Notes: generated by a model from the sequence alone, not told the origin. DNA of 64,000 nt from Arcticimaribacter sp965277835 (GCA_965277835.1 OZ255841.1:310001-374000); one strand, 5' to 3'; counted from the first letter of the stretch, positions 16,454-26,031 are shown. Numbers and translations: made by a program.

Positions 16454-17641
16454 ATGGAAAACCTGCATGATGATTTTCTTAAGTATCAAGCAAAAACAAC
16501 TACGCACCCTTTAGGTATTGTAGTTAAACGCGCACAAGGGAGTTATATTTATGATAGTTTAGGGAAAAAATATTTAGACTTTATAGCTGGTGTTTCTGCT
16601 TGTAGTTTAGGACATTGCCACCCTCAAGTAGTCGAGGCGATAAAAACGCAAATTGAATGTTATATGCATGTAATGGTATATGGCGAATTTGTTCAAGAAC
16701 CAGCAGTAAGATTTTCAAAAGAATTAGCTATGGAACTTCCGGATAATCTTGAGGTTACTTACTTAGTCAATTCTGGTGCAGAGGCAATTGAAGGCGCTAT
16801 AAAATTAGCAAAAAGAGTTACAGGGCGTAACGAATTAATAGCTGCGCACAACGCATATCACGGTAGTACTCACGGAGCATTTAGCCTTTTAGGGAACGAA
16901 CATCAAAAGAAAGCCTATCGACCACTGTTACCAGGAATACGGTTTATACGTTTCAATAAACCTGAAGATATTCAAATGATAACTACTAAAACTGCTGCTG
17001 TAGTTTTAGAAACCATACAAGGAGGAGCTGGTTTTATTGTTCCAAAAGAGGGATACTTGAATAAAGTTAAAAAACGTTGTGAAGAAGTAGGAGCACTACT
17101 CATTTTAGATGAAATACAACCTGGGTTTGGGAGAACTGGTAAACTATTTGGGTTTCAGAATTTTAATGTCACACCAGATATTTTAGTAACAGGCAAAGGA
17201 ATGGGAGGGGGGCTTCCTATTGGAGCTTTTACGAGTTCAAAAAGCTTTATGAATACATTGTCTGAAAACCCAAAGCTTGGTCATATAACAACTTTTGGAG
17301 GTAATCCAGTCGTTGCAACAGCGGCATTAGCTACGTTAAGGGCTATTAAAAAAGAAAAACTTATAGAATCTATTGATGAGAAAGAACACCTTTTTAGAAG
17401 CTTGTTGCAACATCCCAAAATAAAACAAATAAATGGTATGGGTCTAATGTTAGCCCTCATTTTTGAAGATGAAGAAACAGCTTCCAAAGTTATTCTAAAA
17501 AGCATGGAATCAGGTTTAATTCTATTTTGGTTGCTTTGGGAAAAGAGCGCTGTTAGAATTTCTCCTCCTCTCAATATTTCACTAGAAGAAATTAAAAAAG
17601 GTTGTGCTATTATCTTAAATGTTTTAAATAAAATAGAGTAA
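16454..17641 (+). CDS. Class III PLP-dependent aminotransferase
   Basis: 395-aa fold-type I aminotransferase of the acetylornithine/ornithine/4-aminobutyrate group. It shows GVSACSLGHCHP, the cofactor-binding NSGAEAIEGAIKLAKR, AYHGSTHG, LDEIQPGFGRTG (Asp stacking on the PLP ring) and TGKGMGGGLPIGAF with the Schiff-base Lys248. The end reads LWEKSAVRISPPLNIS. The substrate is not determined by sequence, and no arginine-biosynthesis genes are nearby. It is 18 bp after the OstA-like gene. Confidence 0.9.
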   Translation: MENLHDDFLKYQAKTTTHPLGIVVKRAQGSYIYDSLGKKYLDFIAGVSACSLGHCHPQVVEAIKTQIECYMHVMVYGEFVQEPAVRFSKELAMELPDNLEVTYLVNSGAEAIEGAIKLAKRVTGRNELIAAHNAYHGSTHGAFSLLGNEHQKKAYRPLLPGIRFIRFNKPEDIQMITTKTAAVVLETIQGGAGFIVPKEGYLNKVKKRCEEVGALLILDEIQPGFGRTGKLFGFQNFNVTPDILVTGKGMGGGLPIGAFTSSKSFMNTLSENPKLGHITTFGGNPVVATAALATLRAIKKEKLIESIDEKEHLFRSLLQHPKIKQINGMGLMLALIFEDEETASKVILKSMESGLILFWLLWEKSAVRISPPLNISLEEIKKGCAIILNVLNKIE

Positions 17642-17695
17642 TTCCGTGTTAATTACTTTGTTAAAAACAATATGAAAGGGCAGCCTAAAAAAAAC

Positions 17696-17703
17696 TACTT
17701 TTG
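17696..17703 (+). promoter_or_regulatory. -7 element for the TPR-DUF368-aroE operon
   Basis: TACTTTTG matches TAnnTTTG and overlaps a TTG codon at 17701. Transcription would begin near 17708, so translation must start at the downstream ATG (17740). Confidence 0.6.
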
Positions 17704-17739
17704 CCTAACTTTAATAAACTTATAATTATCTACTCTAGC

Positions 17740-18807
17740 ATGCAAAATGCTTTTTCAAATAATTCGGAATCAGCAATAACAAGATTCGAGCAAATGCTTA
17801 AAACCGATAAGGTTTACTTCTTTGATGCTGAAGATTTTGAGAATATAATTCAATATTATATTGACTCGGGTAATACTAATTTGGCAAAGAAGGCACTTCA
17901 TTTAGCTTTAAAGCAACACCCCGAGCATATAGATTTGTTATTGCTAAAATCTGAACTATTAATTTTCGATAAAAATTATACCGAGGCTTGGTCTTCCTTA
18001 GAATCAATAGAAGAAGTAGACCCACATAATCAAGAAATTTTTATTCAAAAAGCTACGATATATTCCAAGAATAAAGAACATCTATTAGCCATTAAATTAC
18101 TTATAGAAGCTTTAGAAAATTCTGACGACCAATTAGAGTTATGGTCTTTAATAGGAATGGAATATATGATAATTGAAGACTATCGAAATGCCATAGACTA
18201 CTTTAAACTTTACTTAGAAGAAGAATATGACGATTACCAAATATTATGTAATTTATTATATTGTTTCGAAGCTCTTGAAGAATACGAGAATGCGATTGAA
18301 GCTTTAAATAGGATTTTAGAAAAGAATCCTTACGATGAAATTGCTTGGTATGAAATAGGTAAACAATACCTGAACTTAGATCGCAATATCGATGCTCTTA
18401 ATGCATTTGACTTTGCCATTATAAGCAAAGACCAGTTTACGGGAGCTTATATTGAAAAAGGAAAGGTTCTTGAAAAAGAAGGAAGATTTAATGAAGCTAT
18501 CGAAAATTATCATATTGCAATTCAAATAGACGACCCTAGTGCGTATTCATATTTAAGAATTGCGAAATGCCATGAAGCACTACATAATGATGTTCTTGCC
18601 ATTCAATATTTTAAAAAATCTATTCAAGAAGATCCGTCAAGTGAGAAAAGTTGGTTATCATTTATCGATTTTTATATTAATAAGAAAAACATTGATAAAG
18701 CCATTTTTTACACAAAAGAAGCATTACAGGTTGATAAAGATAATATTGCTTTTAAAAAACGATATGACATACTACAGTCACCAAAAAGCGTGCATAGACC
18801 AAAATGA
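17740..18807 (+). CDS. Tetratricopeptide repeat protein
   Basis: Cytoplasmic helical-repeat protein of 355 aa from the ATG at 17740. The in-frame TTG at 17701 is rejected because it lies inside the -7 promoter element. At least seven TPR units are visible, for example LWSLIGMEYMIIEDYRNAIDYF, EIAWYEIGKQYLNLDRN and AYSYLRIAKCHEALHNDVLA. TPR arrays bind partner proteins; the partner is unknown. It leads an operon with two DUF368 transporters and aroE, a gap of 19 bp before the next gene. Confidence 0.85.
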   Translation: MQNAFSNNSESAITRFEQMLKTDKVYFFDAEDFENIIQYYIDSGNTNLAKKALHLALKQHPEHIDLLLLKSELLIFDKNYTEAWSSLESIEEVDPHNQEIFIQKATIYSKNKEHLLAIKLLIEALENSDDQLELWSLIGMEYMIIEDYRNAIDYFKLYLEEEYDDYQILCNLLYCFEALEEYENAIEALNRILEKNPYDEIAWYEIGKQYLNLDRNIDALNAFDFAIISKDQFTGAYIEKGKVLEKEGRFNEAIENYHIAIQIDDPSAYSYLRIAKCHEALHNDVLAIQYFKKSIQEDPSSEKSWLSFIDFYINKKNIDKAIFYTKEALQVDKDNIAFKKRYDILQSPKSVHRPK

Positions 18808-18826
18808 GTAAAATAAGTATGTTGTC

Positions 18827-19798
18827 GTGAAAAAGAATACTATCAACAAAACTATTCTTTTCTTAAAAGGAATGGCAATGGGCATTGCCGATATAATCCC
18901 TGGTATATCTGGAGGTACAATAGCATTAATTTCAGGGATTTATGAAGAACTTATCTATTCTATAGATGAATTCAATTTTAAGAACTTTAAAATTATAAGA
19001 ACAGAAGGGTTCTCTTCTTTCTGGAAAAAAATCAATGGTGCGTTTTTACTTCCTATAATTTTGGGTATCGGAACAAGTATTGTTCTTTTCTCAAACCTTG
19101 TACATTACTTAATGCTCAATCATTCTATTCCACTTTGGTCTCTATTCTTTGGAATAATATCTTGTAGTATTCTAATTTTATTAAAACAGAATAAACCTAA
19201 TAACCTTCGTTCAATTGTATTTTTAATACTCGGATTTATTATTGCCTATAGAATAACTCTACTTACATCTTCTGGCGGAGAAATTAGTTTAGCTTACCTT
19301 TTTCTATGTTCAATGATTGCTATTATAGCAATGATTTTACCTGGTATTTCGGGTTCGTTGATATATATTTTACTTGGAGCCTACGAAACTGTAATACACA
19401 CATCGAAAAATAGTATTCTTGCGTTGATTAATTTTGAGTGGGAAAACTTTATATTAATTTATTCACGTCTTTTAGTTATTGGATTAGGTATAATTATTGG
19501 ACTAAAATCTTTTTCCAAAATATTAAAGTGGCTTTTTAAAGTGCATAAGCAACCTACATTAATGGTTTTAGTCGGTTTTATGATTGGAGCATTACCAAAA
19601 ATATGGCCTTGGCAAAAAGTTATTGCTTGGGAATATATTTCGGAGGATAAAAAAATAGCGACTCAAACAACATACACTACTCCATGGGGTTTTGATGGTG
19701 AACCTCAACTTTCTATAGCTTTATTGCTAATGGTTTTTGGTTTTCTTTCTTTATATTTCCTTGAAAAAAAATCTAGCCAAAAAAACAATGTCAAATAG
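18827..19798 (+). CDS. DUF368 polyprenyl-phosphate transporter family, copy 1
   Basis: Integral membrane protein of 323 aa starting at GTG. It has the DUF368 signature GMAMGIADIIPGISGGTIALISGIYEELI, its inverted-repeat counterpart AMILPGISGSLIYILLGAYE, and the C-terminal LVGFMIGALPKIWPW. About eight to nine membrane segments. DUF368 proteins (PopT) have been shown in other bacteria to recycle undecaprenyl phosphate across the membrane for envelope synthesis. The second copy starts 11 bp before this stop. Confidence 0.9.
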   Translation: MKKNTINKTILFLKGMAMGIADIIPGISGGTIALISGIYEELIYSIDEFNFKNFKIIRTEGFSSFWKKINGAFLLPIILGIGTSIVLFSNLVHYLMLNHSIPLWSLFFGIISCSILILLKQNKPNNLRSIVFLILGFIIAYRITLLTSSGGEISLAYLFLCSMIAIIAMILPGISGSLIYILLGAYETVIHTSKNSILALINFEWENFILIYSRLLVIGLGIIIGLKSFSKILKWLFKVHKQPTLMVLVGFMIGALPKIWPWQKVIAWEYISEDKKIATQTTYTTPWGFDGEPQLSIALLLMVFGFLSLYFLEKKSSQKNNVK

Positions 19799-20777
19799 AG
19801 GAAAAACTGCAGAACGTATTTTATTAATTTGTAAAGGAATTGCAATGGGAGTTGCAAATAAAATTCCTGGCGTATCAGGGGGTATTGTTGCTTTGTCTGC
19901 TGGGTTTTATGAAGAACTTATTTTCTCTTTTTCAAGGTTTGATAAAAAAGCACTTAAGCTTCTTTTAAAAAAAGATGTCAAACAATTTTATACTTATGTA
20001 AACGGTAATTTTCTGGTGTTCTTATTCACTGGTGTTGTCTTAAGTTTTTTTAGTGCTTCATTAATATTGGATATATTTATTACAAACTACCCTAAACAAG
20101 TTTGGGGTTTGTTCTTTGGAATGATTTTAGCTTCTGTATTTTTTATTTGGCTACAAGCTCAGAAATTTTCAATCAAAGAATATATCCTTTCTTTTATTGG
20201 TGCTTCACTGGGGCTTACAATTGCTTTTTTGCATCCAGGGCAAGAGAATAGTTTTTTACCATTTGTCTTTTTGTGTGGTATGATTAGTATTTCTGGAATG
20301 ATTTTACCAGGGCTTTCTGGTTCATTTTTAATTTTAATACTAGGGAATTACACCCTACTCCTAATAGATTCGGTTAATGCACTTTATTTTACAATAATTG
20401 ATTTGGTTTCTTGGGATTTCGAGTTTATTAATGACCCCAATAGAATGCATCTTTTGACAGTAATACTTTTCTTTACTCTTGGGTCAACTACTGGTTTATT
20501 AGTATTATCAAAAATTTTGCGTTGGTTTTTACAAGAATACCCCGAAAGAATAAAAGCAATTTTAATAGGTTTTATATTAGGATCGTTAGGTGCTGCTTGG
20601 CCATGGAAAAAAGAAATTTATAAACCAAATACTAATTCAGAGGTATTAGATCATTATGAATTGTTTTTACCAAAATTTTCGGAAATGGAAACCATCTACG
20701 TTACTCTTTTTATATTTTTGGGGTTTGTAATTGTAACTTTATTAGAAATAAATGGCAAAAGAAATAAAGGTAAATAA
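19788..20777 (+). CDS. DUF368 polyprenyl-phosphate transporter family, copy 2
   Basis: 329 aa from ATG 19788 (MSNRGKTAERIL). An upstream in-frame ATG at 19737 lies deep inside copy 1 and is rejected. Same architecture as copy 1: GIAMGVANKIPGVSGGIVALSAGFYEELI, GMILPGLSGSFLILILGNY, LIGFILGSLGAAWPW. The two copies are clearly paralogous but diverged across most of their length, so the duplication is old. It overlaps copy 1 by 11 bp and aroE by 26 bp, implying translational coupling. Confidence 0.9.
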   Translation: MSNRGKTAERILLICKGIAMGVANKIPGVSGGIVALSAGFYEELIFSFSRFDKKALKLLLKKDVKQFYTYVNGNFLVFLFTGVVLSFFSASLILDIFITNYPKQVWGLFFGMILASVFFIWLQAQKFSIKEYILSFIGASLGLTIAFLHPGQENSFLPFVFLCGMISISGMILPGLSGSFLILILGNYTLLLIDSVNALYFTIIDLVSWDFEFINDPNRMHLLTVILFFTLGSTTGLLVLSKILRWFLQEYPERIKAILIGFILGSLGAAWPWKKEIYKPNTNSEVLDHYELFLPKFSEMETIYVTLFIFLGFVIVTLLEINGKRNKGK

Positions 20778-21516
20778 CCAGTTTGGTTTAGTTGGTAAAA
20801 ACATCGAATATTCTTTTTCACGATCTTATTTTTCGAAAAAATTCCAAGCAGAAAACATACACTCTACCTCTTACATAAATTTTGATATTGATACTATTGA
20901 AAGCATTGTAGATGTCTTAAAAACACCTAACCTTAAAGGTTTAAATGTTACTATTCCATATAAAGAAAGTATTATTCCTTATTTAGATAGTTTTTCGGAG
21001 GAAGCCAAAACCATCGGTGCTGTAAATACTGTTTGCTTTTTAAAAGACGGCACTACACAAGGGCACAATACTGATGCATTTGGGTTTAAGACAGCGTTAT
21101 TAAAAAAATGGAAAAAAAAGGAAGCATCAAACGCTCTGATTTTAGGGACGGGGGGGGCTTCAAAAGCCATTCAATTTGTTCTTGAACAAATGAAAATTAA
21201 GCCACTTTTAGTTTCAAGGAAACCATCCGTAGGACAAATAGAATATAATCAAATTGATAAAGAGCTTATGCGGACACATCAATTAATTATAAATACAAGC
21301 CCTATTGGAGTGCATCCTAACATTGACAAAGCTCCAAAAATACCTTATGAATTTGTGTCGTCAGAACATTTTTTATTTGATTTAATTTATAATCCTGCAC
21401 AAACATTATTTCTTAAAGAAGGAGAAAAAAGAAGGGCAACTACACAAAATGGGCTTCTTATGTTAGAACAACAAGCAGAAAAATCTTGGGAAATTTGGAA
21501 CCAAAACAATGATTAA
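20752..21516 (+). CDS. aroE: Shikimate dehydrogenase
   Basis: NADPH-dependent reduction of 3-dehydroshikimate in aromatic amino acid synthesis. 254 aa. The substrate site has GLVGKNIEYSFS and LNVTIPYKE (catalytic Lys), the NADP Rossmann loop is ALILGTGGASKAI, and conserved GAVNTV, GHNTDAFGF and INTSPIGVHPN are present. The ATG at 20752 is used because no later Met precedes the GLVGK block. It overlaps the DUF368 copy 2 gene by 26 bp. Confidence 0.95.
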   Translation: MAKEIKVNNQFGLVGKNIEYSFSRSYFSKKFQAENIHSTSYINFDIDTIESIVDVLKTPNLKGLNVTIPYKESIIPYLDSFSEEAKTIGAVNTVCFLKDGTTQGHNTDAFGFKTALLKKWKKKEASNALILGTGGASKAIQFVLEQMKIKPLLVSRKPSVGQIEYNQIDKELMRTHQLIINTSPIGVHPNIDKAPKIPYEFVSSEHFLFDLIYNPAQTLFLKEGEKRRATTQNGLLMLEQQAEKSWEIWNQNND

Positions 21517-21574
21517 TACTCAAATTATTATAACCCTTTTATTATTTATATAATTTACTCTTATAAATTTAAAT

Positions 21575-21582
21575 TACCTTTG
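21575..21582 (+). promoter_or_regulatory. -7 element for the cation antiporter gene
   Basis: TACCTTTG matches TAnnTTTG, 30 nt before the ATG at 21612. TTTA 17 nt upstream is a weak -33 candidate. Confidence 0.55.
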
Positions 21583-21611
21583 CTTAAGATGTTTATCTTC
21601 GCTTAAATTTT

Positions 21612-22553
21612 ATGGATTTTATTGCAGTTATTATTGGGTTATTGCTTCTGATAAAAGGAGGAGATTGGCTATTGAAGTCTTCCGTTGCACTTTCACTAAA
21701 CTTATCTATACCAAAAGCAGTCATAGGAATGACGGTTGTTTCTTTTGCTACTTCTGCTCCGGAGCTTATTGTTAGTGTGCGTGCGGCTTTATTAGATCAT
21801 CCCGAAATAGCTTTGGGTAATGCGGTAGGGTCTAATATTGCTAATTTAAGTTTAGTTTTAGGAGTTACCGTGATTATAGCACCAATAGCAGTTCCTCGGA
21901 GTTTCTTTAGAACAGACTGGCCAATGATGATGTTTTCAACGGTCTTACTAATTGCAATGATTGTATTTGATCATACGCTATCAACTTTTGATGGTGCTAT
22001 TTTATTTTCATTGATGATTGGTTTTATCATCTATTTACTAAGGACTAAAAAAATAAAAGAGGAAGCGGTTGAAGACGTATCAGGAGAATTTGAGCCTTTG
22101 ACTAACTTACAGACATTGAAGTACTTTTTACTTGGAGGCTTTTTTTTATGGCTAGGTTCAGAAACACTTATCAAAGGGGCAGTTTCATTAGCTTCGATAA
22201 TGGGAGTAAGTAAGCGGATTATTAGTATATCTATTATTTCAATCGGGACAAGTATTCCAGAATTGTCTGCTTCAATTGTTGCTGTTGTAAAAAAGGAGAA
22301 AGCTATTTCTTTAGGAAACCTTATAGGATCTAATGTATTTAATATTCTATCGGTATTGGGTTTTACTGCTATGATTCAATGTATAACAATTAGCGAAATG
22401 GATTTGTTTTTTACAGATTTAATCTGGATGTTCGCTATTTCTGCATTAATACTTGTATTAGCTAAACTGTCTCGTAGCCATAGTATCAATCGTCTTAGTG
22501 GTATTCTTTTGTTAGGACTTTATGCATATTTTATCTACTCATTAGTAGAATAA
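21612..22553 (+). CDS. Calcium/sodium antiporter (CaCA family)
   Basis: Inner-membrane cation exchanger of 313 aa with about ten membrane helices. The two inverted alpha-repeats are clear: VVSFATSAPELIVSV...LGNAVGSNIANLSLVLG in the first half and IISIGTSIPELSASIVAV...LGNLIGSNVFNILSVLG in the second, each carrying the ion-binding Glu and Asn residues. This is the YrbG-type bacterial Na+/Ca2+ exchanger family. The true ion specificity is not provable. It ends at a strong bidirectional terminator shared with the glutamine synthetase. Confidence 0.92.
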   Translation: MDFIAVIIGLLLLIKGGDWLLKSSVALSLNLSIPKAVIGMTVVSFATSAPELIVSVRAALLDHPEIALGNAVGSNIANLSLVLGVTVIIAPIAVPRSFFRTDWPMMMFSTVLLIAMIVFDHTLSTFDGAILFSLMIGFIIYLLRTKKIKEEAVEDVSGEFEPLTNLQTLKYFLLGGFFLWLGSETLIKGAVSLASIMGVSKRIISISIISIGTSIPELSASIVAVVKKEKAISLGNLIGSNVFNILSVLGFTAMIQCITISEMDLFFTDLIWMFAISALILVLAKLSRSHSINRLSGILLLGLYAYFIYSLVE

Positions 22554-22593
22554 AAAAGACACTTTTATTGATATACAATAAAAGTGTCTTTTT
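22553..22593. terminator. Bidirectional terminator between antiporter and GSII
   Basis: A perfect 17-bp stem starting AAAAAGACACTTTTATT with a 7-nt loop, flanked by A and T runs on both sides. It can end transcripts from the antiporter (+) and from glutamine synthetase II (-). Confidence 0.9.
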
Positions 22594-22621
22594 AAAACAA
22601 ATAAGAGTTAATCTAAATCAA

Positions 22622-23632
22622 CTAAACTTTAGCCGATTTCACTGTTTTTACAATCCGTGCTGCAATTTTGTATGGATCACCATTAGATGCAGGTCTTCTA
22701 TCTTCTAACCATCCTTTCCAATTGTTTTCTACGGTAATTATAGGGATTCGTATAGACGCACCGCGGTCTGAAATACCATAACTAAAATCATTAATTGATG
22801 CAGTTTCATGTAAACCAGTTAATCGTTGGTCATTATATTGCCCATATACAGCAATGTGTTCTTTTGTAACAGGGCGAAATGCTTCGCAAATAGTTTCATA
22901 AACTTTACGATCTCCGCATGTTCTTAAAAGACTATTCGAGAAGTTTGCGTGCATTCCAGAACCATTCCAATCTCCTTTGACTGGCTTAGGGTGATATTCG
23001 ATATAAAAACCATATTGTTCTGTAAGGCGGTCAAGTAAATATCGAGCAATCCAAATTTCGTCTCCAGCTTTTTTTGCACCTTTTGCAAATAATTGAAATT
23101 CCCATTGACCACTAGCAACTTCTTGGTTAATTCCTTCAAAAGTTAATCCAGCATCTAAGCAAAGATTTGCGTGTTCTTCTACAAAATCTCTTCCGTGTGT
23201 ATTTCTTCCTCCTACTGAACAGTAATAAAGTCCTTGTGGACCAGGATATCCACCCATAGGAAAACCAAGAGGCAGTTGAGTTTCGGTATCCATAATAAAA
23301 TATTCCTGTTCAAAACCAAACCAAAAGTCATTATCATTATCGTCAATAGTAGCACGTGCATTCGACTCATGAGGCGTTCCATCAGAATTAAGCACCTCAG
23401 TCATAACCAAATAGCCATTTCTACGAACAGGATCTGGATAAATAGCTACAGGTTTTAATAAGCAATCGGAAGAGTCTCCAGTTGCTTGTTGCGTAGATGA
23501 ACCATCGAACGACCATACAGGGCATTCTTCAAGGGTTCCATTGAAACTATCAATAATTTTAGTTTTACTACGTAAATTGGAAGTTGGTTTATAGCCGTCT
23601 AACCAAATATACTCTAATTTCGATTTATTCAT
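22622..23632 (-). CDS. glnII: Glutamine synthetase, type II
   Basis: ATP-dependent synthesis of glutamine from glutamate and ammonia. 336 aa, the short GSII (eukaryotic-like) form. The beta-grasp start shows EYIWLDGY and WSFDGSSTQQATGDSSD, followed by FGFEQEYF (metal-binding Glu), GPQGLYYCSVG, KGDWNGSGMHANFS (ATP/Glu site), and SIRIPIITVENNWKGWLEDRRPASNGDPY. It lacks the adenylylation Tyr loop of GSI. It is divergent from the unrelated-class GSIII gene 212 bp away. Confidence 0.93.
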   Translation of the reverse strand: MNKSKLEYIWLDGYKPTSNLRSKTKIIDSFNGTLEECPVWSFDGSSTQQATGDSSDCLLKPVAIYPDPVRRNGYLVMTEVLNSDGTPHESNARATIDDNDNDFWFGFEQEYFIMDTETQLPLGFPMGGYPGPQGLYYCSVGGRNTHGRDFVEEHANLCLDAGLTFEGINQEVASGQWEFQLFAKGAKKAGDEIWIARYLLDRLTEQYGFYIEYHPKPVKGDWNGSGMHANFSNSLLRTCGDRKVYETICEAFRPVTKEHIAVYGQYNDQRLTGLHETASINDFSYGISDRGASIRIPIITVENNWKGWLEDRRPASNGDPYKIAARIVKTVKSAKV

Positions 23633-23666
23633 ATTTTTTATTTTTTGGTTTTAGTAAAAAGACAGG

Positions 23667-23674
23667 CAAATTTA
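23667..23674 (-). promoter_or_regulatory. -7 element for glutamine synthetase II
   Basis: The minus strand reads TAAATTTG, a TAnnTTTG match, 34 nt before the GSII start codon. Confidence 0.5.
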
Positions 23675-23815
23675 AGTTTTAATATTATTAACCTCTACTT
23701 TTTTAGGGTATAAATGCTATAGTAGTTATTAAATTTTATTAACACTATGTTTTTTTAAGGGTATTATACTTTTTAACGGTAAAGATTAATTTAGCCTAAA
23801 AGTTTAAAAAAAGGT

Positions 23816-23823
23816 TAACTTTG
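23816..23823 (+). promoter_or_regulatory. -7 element for glutamine synthetase III
   Basis: TAACTTTG matches TAnnTTTG, 21 nt before the GSIII ATG at 23845. The 212-bp divergent region therefore holds two outward promoters, a natural place for nitrogen control. Confidence 0.55.
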
Positions 23824-23844
23824 TTATTATAATACATAAGAATT

Positions 23845-26031
23845 ATGAGGTCATTACGATTCGATGCTCTGAATAAATTAACAAGAACACAGGTTAACGC
23901 GCACTTGTCAAAAGAGACTTCAAGTTCTCTTTTTGGGCAAAATGTGTTTAATGACGGCGTGCTTCAACGTTATCTTAATCAAGACGCATATAACGAGATT
24001 TCTAAGACTATATTTAAGGGTACAAAAATATCAAGGGGATTAGCAGATCAAATTGCAGCAGCAATGCAATCTTGGGCGTTATCAATAGGTGCTACTCATT
24101 ACACACATTGGTTTCAACCTTTAACTGGAGCTACAGCCGAAAAGCACGAATCATTTTTTGATTTATCAAAAAGCGGAACACCTTTAGAACGTTTTGACGG
24201 AAGCCAATTGGTTCAACAAGACCCCGATGCATCAAGTTTTCCTAGTGGTGGAATTCGAAACACATTTGAAGCACGCGGTTATACGGCTTGGGACCCGACA
24301 TCTCCTGCTTTTATTTATGGGAAAACACTTTGCATACCTACTATTTTTGTGTCTTATACTGGAGAGGCGTTAGACTATAAGACACCACTACTTAGGTCTA
24401 CATTATCTTTGGATAAAGCGGCTACTGAAATAGCAAAATATTTTGATAAAAATACGCTTAAGGTCTATGCAACTTTAGGGTGGGAACAAGAATATTTTTT
24501 AATTGACAAAACCTTAGTAGCATCGCGACCCGATATTATTTTTACTGGACGGACGTTAATAGGACACGAGTCTCCAAAAGGGCAACAATTAAATGACCAT
24601 TACTTTGGCTCAATCCCATCTCGAGTTTTAGCATTTATGCAAGACTTAGAATATCAGAGCTTAATTTTAGGTATTCCTGTCAAAACACGGCATAATGAAG
24701 TTGCTCCTGCTCAATTTGAACTCGCTCCAATTTTTGAAGAAGTTAATTTATCTGTAGATCATAATGCGTTGATCTTAGATATTATGAATAAAATTGCAGA
24801 GAAGCATAACTTTGAGGTGCTCTTACATGAAAAACCTTTTTTAGGAATTAATGGCTCCGGGAAACATAATAATTGGTCTTTGATAACCAATAATGGAGTT
24901 AATCTTTTAAGTCCAGGTAAAACACCAATGAATAATTTACAGTTTCTAACATTCTTTATAAATACTATTGCGGCTGTTCTAAAACACGAATCATTATTAA
25001 GAGCAAGTATTGTTTCGGCTAGTAATGAACTACGATTAGGAGCAGACGAAGCACCCCCGTCTATTATTTCAGTTTTTATTGGAGAGCAGCTAACCGAAGT
25101 ACTTAATAACTTAGAGCAAGTCTCAGAAGGAAAACTTTCGCCCCAAGAAAAAACGGATTTAAAACTTAATGTAATAGGGAAAATTCCAGAAATACTTTTA
25201 GATAATACAGACCGAAATAGAACGTCCCCTTTTGCTTTTACAGGAAATAAATTTGAATTTAGGGCGGTAGGTTCTAAGACTAATTGCGCTAAACCAATGA
25301 CTGTTCTCAACTCGATTGTTGCTGAACAATTAATAGAATTTAAAAAACGAGTTGATGTGCATCTTGAAAACCCTAAGATGAAGAAAGACGATGCCATTTT
25401 TAATGAATTAAGGGATTCTATTAAATACATACGTACTATACTTTTTGAAGGGGATGGGTATAGCGATGTATGGATAAAACAAGCTAAAAAAAGAGGGCTA
25501 ACTTTTTTAACGTCTACCCCTGAGTCTCTCAAAGCGTATATAGATTCTCAAAGTATTAACTTATTTAAAAAATTAAATGTCTTTAGCCAACGTGAATTGG
25601 AAGCACGTTTTGAAGTTGATTTACAGCAATTTACACTTTCACTTCAAATAGAAGGACGAACATTAGGGGATTTAGTACAAAACCATATTATACCTGCGGT
25701 AATTAAATATCAAAACATTTTAATCAATAATGTAAAAGGATTAAAAGAAATTTATGGGGATAAATTTGAGTTGCACGCAAAGGAACAATTAGATTTAATT
25801 GAAAGGATTTCTGAGCATATAACACAAGTTTATATTAGTTTAAATGATATGGTTGATGAAAGAAAAAAAGCTAATTCAATTGAGAATAGTTTTGAAAAAG
25901 CAAATGCGTATAATATAAAGGTTAAACCTTTTTTTAAGTCAATACGCTATAACTGTGATAAGCTCGAATTATTAGTTGATAACTCACTATGGCCACTGGC
26001 AAAATATAGAGAGCTTTTATTTTTGCGTTAA
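23845..26031 (+). CDS. glnN: Glutamine synthetase, type III
   Basis: 728-aa GSIII, the large dodecameric class first known from Bacteroides. Markers include ATHYTHWFQPLTGATAEKHESF, DGSQLVQQDPDASSFPSGG, the catalytic GWEQEYFLID, VKTRHNEVAPAQFELAPIFEE, GINGSGKHNNWS, and EFRAVGSKTNCAKPMTVLNSIVA. The C-terminal ~200 residues are the helical extension of the class. The length is standard. It does the same reaction as the divergent GSII and may serve different ammonia regimes (inference). Confidence 0.95.
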   Translation: MRSLRFDALNKLTRTQVNAHLSKETSSSLFGQNVFNDGVLQRYLNQDAYNEISKTIFKGTKISRGLADQIAAAMQSWALSIGATHYTHWFQPLTGATAEKHESFFDLSKSGTPLERFDGSQLVQQDPDASSFPSGGIRNTFEARGYTAWDPTSPAFIYGKTLCIPTIFVSYTGEALDYKTPLLRSTLSLDKAATEIAKYFDKNTLKVYATLGWEQEYFLIDKTLVASRPDIIFTGRTLIGHESPKGQQLNDHYFGSIPSRVLAFMQDLEYQSLILGIPVKTRHNEVAPAQFELAPIFEEVNLSVDHNALILDIMNKIAEKHNFEVLLHEKPFLGINGSGKHNNWSLITNNGVNLLSPGKTPMNNLQFLTFFINTIAAVLKHESLLRASIVSASNELRLGADEAPPSIISVFIGEQLTEVLNNLEQVSEGKLSPQEKTDLKLNVIGKIPEILLDNTDRNRTSPFAFTGNKFEFRAVGSKTNCAKPMTVLNSIVAEQLIEFKKRVDVHLENPKMKKDDAIFNELRDSIKYIRTILFEGDGYSDVWIKQAKKRGLTFLTSTPESLKAYIDSQSINLFKKLNVFSQRELEARFEVDLQQFTLSLQIEGRTLGDLVQNHIIPAVIKYQNILINNVKGLKEIYGDKFELHAKEQLDLIERISEHITQVYISLNDMVDERKKANSIENSFEKANAYNIKVKPFFKSIRYNCDKLELLVDNSLWPLAKYRELLFLR

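Noticed and set aside
17701..17703. TTG as the start of the TPR gene
   Set aside because: It lies inside the TACTTTTG promoter element; the ATG at 17740 is downstream of the expected transcript start.
18560..18811. 83-aa plus-strand frame inside the TPR gene
   Set aside because: It is out of frame with an intact TPR protein that explains the same DNA; the composition is that of a frame shadow.
24759..25532. 257-aa minus-strand frame
   Set aside because: It lies wholly antisense to the intact GSIII gene and has low-complexity Ser/Leu/Phe composition typical of antisense shadows in AT-rich DNA.
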